Assembly (NCBI GenBank): GCA_964390645.1
Contig: CAYMLL010000305.1
Location: 1 to 9,023, forward strand
DNA: 9,023 bases
From: CAYMLL01 sp964390645
Lineage (GTDB): Bacteria; Planctomycetota; UBA8108
Direction of reading: 5' to 3'
Within the stretch, counting starts at the first letter, position 1. Each line of letters begins with the position of its first letter. Made by a program: the position numbers and the translations under genes. Below the pieces are notes generated by a model. It was not told the DNA's origin and ran no database searches. It saw only the letters and a program-made list of their open reading frames with translations. Below are positions 1-7,924 of the stretch, piece by piece.

Positions 1-37
1 GCTATCGAATCCTGACGACGGAAGAACCGGCTCGCGC

Positions 38-69
38 CGACCCCGATCTCCTTCGGTCTGTCGGGGTCG
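38..69 (+). terminator. GC-rich hairpin, possible terminator of a gene left of the window
   Basis: A perfect 9-bp inverted repeat is seen: CGACCCCGA at 38-46 and TCGGGGTCG at 61-69, with a 14-base loop. In frame 1 of the plus strand the window opens with Ala-Ile-Glu-Ser and then a TGA at 13-15. The hairpin could therefore lie just behind the end of a plus-strand gene that starts outside the window. No T-run follows (the next bases are GAAAAG), so a classical intrinsic terminator is not shown. The same GACCCCGA arm recurs right at the stop of the ThuA gene. Confidence 0.35.
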
Positions 70-868
70 AAAAGCGGATCCACACCCCGCGAAGCGCGGT
101 CGAGGATCATTCGAGTACGAGCTTACAGGCACGGGGTGGCGTTGTGCCAGCCCGTCCGGGTCGGCCGGGAAGACAGAGACGCAGTCGAGGCCGGTGACGA
201 TGTCTTCCCCGCCGACCCGGGGGCGGAGCGCTGCACGGGGCGTCGGCGACGGGGTGATCGCGGGGTGCTGAGGAGCGTCCTGCGCCGTTTCCCGGGAAGC
301 ACTCGCAAGGGTCGGGCCGGGTGATCGGCGAATCTCGTGCCGAGCGCGGGGCCCTCACGAAGCGGGAAACTCCGCAGTTTGGCCGTCGGCGCCGTCCGGG
401 GTATTGACTCTCCGCGCCGCAAGGCCGATTCTGGAGCTGCGTCGTTTGACTCGACCTCCGCCCGGGATCGAGCGAGATGCCTTTCAAACGCCGAGGACTG
501 TCGTCGGAGACACCCCGCCGGAATCGATCCGGGGAGGCGCTTCCTGTCCGGACACGATCCGGGCGCCCGGAGGCACGAGCCGGAGGCCTGCGTTCACCGG
601 CGAGCAGCCGGGCCGCATCGACGTGTCGTATCTTGCCTGCCGCCTTCGTGGCGACGTCCGGATGGGCCGTGGAAGGCTGGTACCCGCGGCGATCGCGGCC
701 CAACGGCGAGCTTGACCCATCGCAGCTTCACGACACGGAGATACCGCTCCGAATCGAACGACGTCGCCAGGGACTGGACCGGACAGGGTGAGAACGCCCT
801 GGCCGTCCGGAAGGATGAACGATCCGCGCGCTTGAAGCCGTGGTCGTGGAAAGTGGACCCGCGAGAGG
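70..868. other. About 800 bases with no supportable gene
   Basis: Several open frames cross this stretch on both strands. Their products are Arg/Pro/Gly/Ser-rich, resemble no family I know, and look like chance frames in GC-rich DNA. The least implausible are a TTG-started plus-strand frame at 404-715, whose second half has fairly coding-like third positions, and a minus-strand frame that starts at an ATG at 108-110 and leaves the window at base 1. Neither has a convincing ribosome binding site. A TTGACT at 404-409 has only a poor -10 partner (GATTCT, 427-432). The stretch may be decayed genes plus the leader of the ThuA gene. Confidence 0.5.
863..868 (+). promoter_or_regulatory. Ribosome binding site deciding the ThuA start
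   Basis: GAGAGG lies 9 bases before the ATG at 878. It directly abuts the earlier in-frame ATG at 869, which leaves that start without a usable spacing. This favours initiation at 878, which also puts Lys-Lys directly after Met, as in an ordinary signal peptide. Confidence 0.55.
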
Positions 869-877
869 ATGAGACCC

Positions 878-1750
878 ATGAAGAAACCGATACTCGGTCT
901 GTGTGTGCTGACCGCTCTGCTGCTCGGCGCGACGGGTGAAGCGGCCGACAAGGCGAAGGTGGTCTTCATTTCCGGGAAGCCGAGCCACGGTCGGCTCGCG
1001 CACGAGCATCGTGCGGGAAACATGATCCTCGCCAAGCGGCTGAACGAATCCGGCCTGGCGGTCGAGGCGATTGTGGTGCCGCATTACGGCTACCCGAAGG
1101 ACGAATCAGTGCTGAAGGACGCGGCCACCATCGTGATCTTCTGCACCGGGCATGGCGGACACGTGCTCAACCCGAAGCTCGACGAGTTTGACGCCTTGAT
1201 GAAGAAAGGCACCGGCGTGGTGATGATTCACTGGGCCACCGAGGCCGTCAGGGGAGATCCGGGCAAGAAGTTCCTCCAGTGGATGGGCGGCTTCTGTGAC
1301 CTGAACTGGTCGGTGAACCCACACTGGACGCCGAAGTTCAAGGCGGTGAAACACGAGATCTGGAACGGCGTCAGACCCTTCAGCGTGAACGACGAATGGT
1401 ACTATCACATGCGGTTCGTGAAGGACATGAAGGGCGTGACACCCGTTCTCACCGATGTGCCGCCGGCGTCGACGTTGCGCCGCAGGGATGGTGCGCGCAG
1501 TGGCAACCCCGAAGTGCGCAGGGCCGTGGCGAACGGCGAGTCGCAACATGTCGCCTGGGCGTACGAGCGCGCTGGTAGCGGCCGCGGTTTCGGCTTTACC
1601 GGCGGTCACGTGCACATGAACTGGCAGCATGACGACTTCCGCAAGGTGATGCTCAACGCCATCCTCTGGACCGCCAAGGTGAAGATTCCCGACGGAGGTG
1701 TACCTTCCAGCACGCCGTCCAAGGAAGAGATGCACTCGAACCTGGACTGA
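878..1750 (+). CDS. Exported ThuA-domain protein
   Basis: This is a secreted protein of the ThuA (trehalose utilisation) family, which has a class I glutamine-amidotransferase-like fold; the reaction is not established for this branch. From the ATG at 878 the protein has 290 residues. It opens with a signal peptide: two Lys, the hydrophobic run ILGLCVLTALLLGA, and likely cleavage after GEA. The mature part keeps the planctomycete-type landmarks in order: VVFISGKPSHG, HEHRAG, a CTGHGGH loop, VMIHWATEA, SVNPHWTPKF, VNDEWYYHMRF, and a C-terminal GFGFTGGHVHMNWQHDDFRK followed by LNAILWTA. It is full length for the family. An in-frame ATG at 869 is possible but poorly spaced from the Shine-Dalgarno. 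The gene seems to stand alone and converges on the kelch gene. Family members often occur near sugar-oxidising or glycan-degrading genes in Planctomycetota. The family call is firm; the substrate is unknown. Confidence 0.9.
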   Translation: MKKPILGLCVLTALLLGATGEAADKAKVVFISGKPSHGRLAHEHRAGNMILAKRLNESGLAVEAIVVPHYGYPKDESVLKDAATIVIFCTGHGGHVLNPKLDEFDALMKKGTGVVMIHWATEAVRGDPGKKFLQWMGGFCDLNWSVNPHWTPKFKAVKHEIWNGVRPFSVNDEWYYHMRFVKDMKGVTPVLTDVPPASTLRRRDGARSGNPEVRRAVANGESQHVAWAYERAGSGRGFGFTGGHVHMNWQHDDFRKVMLNAILWTAKVKIPDGGVPSSTPSKEEMHSNLD

Positions 1751-1780
1751 CCCCGATTCGCGATGACTCTGGTGTCGGGG
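1749..1780 (+). terminator. Hairpin at the end of the ThuA gene
   Basis: CCCCGA at 1751-1756 starts directly after the TGA and can pair with TCGGGG at 1775-1780, with an 18-base loop. The left arm with its two preceding bases (GACCCCGA) matches the hairpin arm at 39-46. No T-run follows, so termination is inferred from position and the repeated motif only. Confidence 0.3.
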
Positions 1781-1860
1781 CTCGGGTTCCGGCGGCCTTC
1801 CTGCCGGTGCCGTGGGCCCCGCCACTTCAACGGACCAGGTCCGATTCCGATCGACAAGCC

Positions 1861-1909
1861 GGGGCTCGTCCTCGAGGTCGGGTCGTCACACGATCGTCCG
1901 ACCAGCCCC
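1861..1909 (-). terminator. Two-part inverted repeat behind the kelch gene
   Basis: GGTCGG (1876-1881) pairs with CCGACC (1898-1903). The flanking GGGGCT (1861-1866) pairs with AGCCCC (1904-1909). Together they give a 12-bp stem interrupted by a 9-base bulge on one side. It sits 5 bases past the kelch stop codon, in the gap between two converging genes, where a terminator is expected. There is no T-run on either strand. Confidence 0.35.
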
Positions 1910-1914
1910 TTACG

Positions 1915-2949
1915 TCAGGGGGCGCTGCTGACCCACATCTTGGCCTGCACGCTGCCTCCGTTGGGGGAGCCGCCGGCGACGAACAGCTCGCCTCCGATGA
2001 TGGCGGCGGCGGGTGACGAGAGCGGCATGGGCAGCTTGCCGACCACCTTCCACTGGCCGCCCGGAGCCAGCGCGAGGATGTCCGCGTCGATCCTCTTGCG
2101 TCCACCTTCCGGTGTGGAGTGACCTCCGACGACGAAGATCCGACGGCCGCTGACGAACGTGCCCCCCTCGGCGTGCGAATGCCCCTTCGGCAGCGCGGGG
2201 CCGCTGCTCCAGGAGTCGGTCCCGGGATCGTAGATATCGACCCGCGCCTGATCGAGCTGCTTGCTGTCGTGATGGAACTGGCCGCCGATCGCGTAGATCT
2301 TCCCGTCGAAAGTGACGACCCCGAACTGATTGCGCGGCGCGGGCATCGGTGCCGCGTTCTTCCACCGGGCCGATCCCTTCGCCCACTCGTCCAGGTCGAG
2401 GACCCAGTGATCGGGGGAGTCGGTGTCGCGGTTCTTCATGACTCCGCCCATGTAGTGCAGCTTGCGGCCCACGAGCGCCAGGCCTCCACCACCTCTGGTA
2501 TCGGGGAGCAGGGGCGCCGCGGTATACCGATCCCCGTCGATGTCGTAGCTCCACACCTCGGCGATCGTATGCCCCTTGTAGCCGTCCTTGAAACCGCCGG
2601 CGAACCAGACGGTCCGGCCATCGAGCACCGTGTTCATGTGGGAGATGGCGCTCGGCAGATCCTGGATCCGGGTCCACTTGTTGCCCTTCGGATCGAAGAT
2701 GTCCGACCGCTTGCTCGACCTCACCCCCTTGGTGTAGCCGCCGAAGAAGTAGAGCTTGTCGTCCAGCACGACGGTGCCGGCCTCCCACTTTCCCACCGGC
2801 ATGTCGGGCAGCTTGCGCCAGGCCGGCTCCTGAGCCGGGGCGCTGTCCGAGGCGACGGACCCGAGAGTCACGGTCATCGTGATGGTCATGGTCATCTTCA
2901 ACCCGCACCGTCGAAGCCCCCTGAACCCGGTCGCGGCACTTGCCTTCAT
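1915..2949 (-). CDS. Secreted six-bladed kelch-repeat protein
   Basis: The 344-residue product is predicted to fold as a six-bladed beta-propeller. After a leader (1-40), six units of about 50 residues each carry the diagnostic hydrophobic stretch ending in Gly-Gly: FFGG at 68-71, FAGG 116-119, YMGG 166-169, AIGG 220-223, VVGG 273-276 and VAGG 324-327. Most units also have the later Trp (44, 92, 196, 247, 300) ending in a 'W...LP' turn. The start at 2949 is supported by a strong GGAGGAAGG six bases upstream. The leader has Arg/Lys residues, then the odd alternating Met-Thr run at 19-28, then probable cleavage near SVA or APA, so export is likely. Kelch propellers bind ligands or partners, and some are galactose-oxidase-like. 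I see no extra catalytic domain here, so a binding role is the safer reading. The gene lies about 50 bases downstream of the sulfatase remnant on the same strand and may once have been co-transcribed with it. Confidence 0.88.
   Translation of the reverse strand: MKASAATGFRGLRRCGLKMTMTITMTVTLGSVASDSAPAQEPAWRKLPDMPVGKWEAGTVVLDDKLYFFGGYTKGVRSSKRSDIFDPKGNKWTRIQDLPSAISHMNTVLDGRTVWFAGGFKDGYKGHTIAEVWSYDIDGDRYTAAPLLPDTRGGGGLALVGRKLHYMGGVMKNRDTDSPDHWVLDLDEWAKGSARWKNAAPMPAPRNQFGVVTFDGKIYAIGGQFHHDSKQLDQARVDIYDPGTDSWSSGPALPKGHSHAEGGTFVSGRRIFVVGGHSTPEGGRKRIDADILALAPGGQWKVVGKLPMPLSSPAAAIIGGELFVAGGSPNGGSVQAKMWVSSAP
2866..2895 (-). repeat. Hexanucleotide repeat in the kelch leader
   Basis: On the minus strand five consecutive hexamers follow the pattern ATGACC, ATGACC, ATCACG, ATGACC, GTGACT. 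They encode residues 19-28 (Met-Thr-Met-Thr-Ile-Thr-Met-Thr-Val-Thr), which is the hydrophobic core of the predicted signal peptide. Each hexamer is in frame, so gain or loss of a unit would change leader length without breaking the gene. Confidence 0.75.
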
Positions 2950-2955
2950 GGTTCA

Positions 2956-2964
2956 CCTTCCTCC
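2956..2964 (-). promoter_or_regulatory. Strong ribosome binding site of the kelch gene
   Basis: The minus strand reads GGAGGAAGG six bases before the ATG at 2949. It fixes that start over the internal Met codons at residues 19, 21 and 25. Confidence 0.75.
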
Positions 2965-2998
2965 AGATGACGTCCTTGCTGAAATCAGTCCCGGTAGC

Positions 2999-3676
2999 CT
3001 ACACCCCATCGTCAACACGCGTCACGGGGAAATGGCGCGCCGATTCATGCGACCCCGACGAGCTGCTGATCAACGGGCATCGTCCTGCGGCGTCACGAGA
3101 AACGACATCGTGCGGAGTGTCCGCGTGAGCGTCCGGTGACTGCTCCCGCCGACGAACGAGCTCGAGCCAGCGTGGTCGTGTGCTGCGGCCGGCGCTCTTG
3201 CTCTTCTGGAGCAGCCTGGTGAGCGACTCCGCGATCTCGGGGTGCTTCAGCAAGGATTTCACGGTCCTCCGTCCGGGCTCGATCAGGTGCGTGCTGTAGT
3301 CCCGTACCACGCCGCGCTTCAGTCGTGTACGCCAGCTGTACCTTCCGGTCAGTATGCCGTAGCGCGTCGGAGAGCAGACGCTCGAGCTGGAGTGCGCGTC
3401 GGTAAAGGACATCCCGGGTCTGGCGATGCGATCGATATCCGGTGTGACGATCTTCGATCGCTCATCGAGAGACGACACGTCCCCGTATCCCGGATCGTCG
3501 GCGAGCATGTAGACGATATTCGGTCTCGTGCTCGCGGTGCGAGCCGGTCGCGTGGGAACGGAGTTTCCCGCGAGCAGAGCCAGCACGGAGGCCGCCAGTG
3601 CGACGATTCTGCAACGTCGGTGCCACGGAGGGGGAGCGCGGCGACCACGCAGTGTCTTCAGGAGCGAGCCCATCAT
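2999..3676 (-). pseudogene. Type I sulfatase remnant with internal deletion
   Basis: The N-terminal part is a clear secreted arylsulfatase-type protein. Residues below are numbered from a GTG at 3709. After a basic leader with the hydrophobic segment IVALAASVLALLAG come RPNIVYMLADDPGYGD (62-77; metal-binding Asp pair, with Pro where Leu or Met is usual), TPDIDRIA, and the sulfatase signature VCSPTRYGILTGR (111-123). In that signature Cys112 is the residue converted to formylglycine. It then reads SWRTRLK, LIEPGRRTV and SLLK. At residues 155-156 the family's usual 'GYxTAxxGKWHLG' continuation is absent. The frame jumps to HPEIAESLTRLLQKSKSAGRS, which is the typical extreme C-terminus of these enzymes. 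Roughly 300 or more middle residues, including the later metal and substrate ligands, are missing. An unrelated tail of about 57 residues follows. The product should be inactive. I prefer the ATG at 3676 (or 3673) over the GTG at 3709, since even this leader is long. A misassembly cannot be excluded. Confidence 0.8.
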
Positions 3677-4002
3677 CCGGAGACCCCGCTCGGAGATGGA
3701 GGCGGCCACGCATCGTCGGGCTTCCCGTGACCCCGGTCAATTCCGGGCAGCGGCGAGAGGCGCCGCGCGACCAGCCGCCACCGGCACCGCAAGCGCTGGA
3801 ACCTCTTCAGTCAGCGTTCGGGGCTTCGCGACCCGCTTGCCGCGAGAGGCTCCGGGACCGTGATCGTCGGCGTTCTCGGTCGTCGGGGGCGGGTCGCTCC
3901 TTCTCGAGCGTGAGCTCGGAGCGAGAGACGGCTCGATTCGTTGCAATGATCGTCTCGGCGGGTTTCCGGGGACCCGGCGCCGCCATGCTGCGTGAGTCTT
4001 CT

Positions 4003-4117
4003 GTCCCCTCGGGACTAGGGATCGACCGGGAGGAGTCCGGGCGGCGCAGGACCTCCACGTCCCGGGACCGGACCGCCGGAGGGAGAGCGGCAGGATGCAC
4101 CGTGGATTGTCCCGGAC
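4003..4117. promoter_or_regulatory. Three spaced GTCC...GGAC dyads, candidate operator sites
   Basis: Three dyad-symmetric sites precede the sigma gene: GTCCCCTCGGGAC (4003-4015), GTCCCGGGAC (4059-4068) and GTCCCGGAC (4109-4117). Their centres are about 54 and 50 bases apart, roughly five helical turns. Short palindromes arise often in DNA this rich in GC, and a similar TGTCCGGACA occurs at 545-554, so this is only a candidate. Confidence 0.2.
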
Positions 4118-4204
4118 TGAACGCTTACGCTGGACGCGATGAGCGTCGGCGGCGAGAGCACCGAGAGGCCCCCCGGGAGCCGGAAGGAGCCGGGAGCGTC
4201 CTCG

Positions 4205-4211
4205 GGAGGAG
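4205..4211 (+). promoter_or_regulatory. Ribosome binding site deciding the sigma factor start
   Basis: GGAGGAG lies just upstream of the ATG at 4214, with the GGAGG core four bases away. The upstream in-frame ATG at 4139 has no such site. Starting at 4214 gives 186 residues, the usual size for this family. Confidence 0.65.
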
Positions 4212-4213
4212 CG

Positions 4214-4770
4214 ATGGGAGAAGTAACGAGGCTGCTCAAGCAGGCGGCCGAAGGCGACCGGAGCGCTCTCGACGCCGTCCTGCCCATCGTCGACAAGGAG
4301 CTTCACACGTGCGCCGAGCGCATGATGCGCTCGGAGCGTCCGAACCACACGCTGCAGCCGACAGCCCTGGTCAACGAGGTCTACTTGCGCCTCGTCGACA
4401 AGAAATCGATCGACTATGTGGACCGAAGTCACTTCCTGGCTGTCGCCTGCAAGAAGATGCGAGAGACTCTCCGCAACCACGCGAGAGACCGCCGCGTACA
4501 GAAGCGAGGAGGAGATCGTTCCAGAGTCCCTCTCTCCGACAGCGTCCTGGTCGGTTCGGATCGCGTCGTCGATGTCATGATCCTCGATGAGGCCCTCACG
4601 GGTCTCGAGGAGCTCAACGCGCGGTGGGCGCGGATCGTGGAGATGAGGCTGCTGGGCGGACTCGAGGCCCGGGAGATCGGCGAGCTGCTCGATCTGTCAC
4701 AGCGGACTGTCGAACGAGAGCTCGAGATGGCGACGCTGTTCCTCCTTCGCGAACTCGACCAGGCCGACGC

Positions 4771-4774
<4 letters not shown>
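4214..4774 (+). CDS. ECF-type RNA polymerase sigma factor (TIGR02999-like)
   Basis: This alternative sigma factor directs RNA polymerase to a dedicated promoter set. The 186-residue protein has region 2 at about 4-90, with the family landmarks TRLLKQAAEGDRSAL, LQPTALVNEVYLRLVD (47-62) and RSHFLAVACKKMRETLRNHARDR. The KRGG linker (97-100) follows, then region 4 at about 128-183. Region 4 carries a helix-turn-helix around EAREIGELLDLSQRTVEREL (151-170). In region 2.2 most ECF factors have the acidic DAED that contacts the polymerase clamp. Here the aligned residues are Gln48-Pro49-Thr50-Ala51, although Glu55 is kept. The QPTA form is common to this family. No anti-sigma gene is adjacent. Instead the stop overlaps the start of a membrane Ser/Thr kinase by four bases (ATGA), so the two are surely co-expressed. 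Control by phosphorylation is plausible from the kinase-linked ECF43 precedent, but nothing in the sequence proves it. Confidence 0.92.
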
Positions 4775-7503
<2,729 letters not shown>

Positions 7504-7924
7504 CCTCCTTTCACACTCTTGCAGCCGGCGAGCGGCGCGCCCGACGAGTCTTCCGCGCGCAGACAGCCAGGGTCCGGATGGCCTCGCCGCCACGAAGAAC
7601 ACATACGACGAGACACTGCTTGCTCCTGACAGGCTCCTTCTCACGGATCGGGGTTCCGCTGGCGTCGGTTCGCCGTCGCACGCAGGATCTCCGTCGGTCC
7701 GGAGGGACGGTTCCACCTGCCCGCCGCCGTCTTGCGCGTCGCGCGGCCCCGGCCTCTCGAGGGCCTGATCGAGCTTCTCGGGCACGGCCTGCCCGGTGGC
7801 ATTCGACGCTTCCTCGAGAGGTCGGGGATCTGCTCGGGTCGGCGGAACGGTCTCGTCGGGCGGCTGGTCTGTCGGGCTATCGCCAACCGAGACGGGCGTG
7901 GTTGCCGTGTCTGCGGATGACGGC
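7504..7924. other. Converging intergenic region without a supportable gene
   Basis: The kinase ends at 7503 and the beta-helix gene ends at 7925 on the other strand. Between them no product resembles a known family. A minus-strand frame from a TTG at 7935 runs left for 194 codons. Its first part is acidic and Pro/Thr/Asp-rich with fairly coding-like third positions, but it has no recognisable domain or clear ribosome binding site, and its end overlaps the kinase antisense. The stretch is dominated by the inverted repeat at 7747-7827. A GCGCGC pair (7535-7540, 7555-7560) forms a weaker stem close behind the kinase stop. Confidence 0.5.
7747..7827. repeat. Long inverted repeat between converging genes
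   Basis: CCCCGGCCTCTCGAGG at 7747-7762 pairs with CCTCGAGAGGTCGGGG at 7812-7827 over 16 positions, 15 of them Watson-Crick and one G-T. The 49-base loop holds a second small stem, CGGGC (7779-7783) with GCCCG (7791-7795). It lies about 100 bases past the beta-helix stop and about 245 bases past the kinase stop. No T-run borders it, so a factor-dependent terminator, a transcript-protecting structure or a structured RNA are all possible. Confidence 0.7.

Larger units (their letters stand above)
3677..4213. other. Gene-free stretch between sulfatase remnant and sigma factor
   Basis: Open frames here give Arg/Ser/Pro-rich products without family resemblance. The stretch separates divergently transcribed genes, so promoters for both are expected, but no convincing -35/-10 pair is visible. 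Near the sulfatase side are two small hairpins: CCCGG/CCGGG at 3732-3747, and GCGGCG/CGCCGC at 3750-3766 with a 5-base loop. Nearer the sigma gene are three GTCC...GGAC dyads. An ATG at 4139 could extend the sigma factor by 25 residues, but that extension is Gly/Ser/Pro-rich, lacks a Shine-Dalgarno and is not part of the family. Confidence 0.5.

Noticed and set aside
1..110. Minus-strand frame from an ATG at 108-110 leaving the window (MILDRASRGVDPLFDP...)
   Set aside because: Composition is protein-like, but only 36 codons are visible, there is no ribosome binding site, no family is recognised, and the 38-69 hairpin lies inside it.
404..432. Possible sigma-70 promoter TTGACT - 17 bases - GATTCT
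   Set aside because: The -10 matches only three of six positions and no gene starts at a sensible distance.
404..715. Plus-strand frame of 103 codons from a TTG
   Set aside because: No recognisable domain, no Shine-Dalgarno, and third-position GC barely different from the local background.
1910..2956. 348-codon minus-strand frame over the kelch gene
   Set aside because: Arg/Gly-rich product in a shifted frame. The kelch frame has the repeat motifs and the strong ribosome binding site.
2119..2970. 283-codon plus-strand frame
   Set aside because: Antisense shadow of the kelch gene without family features.
3598..4590. 330-codon plus-strand frame across the intergenic gap and sigma gene
   Set aside because: Arg-rich low-complexity product overlapping the well-supported sigma factor in another frame.
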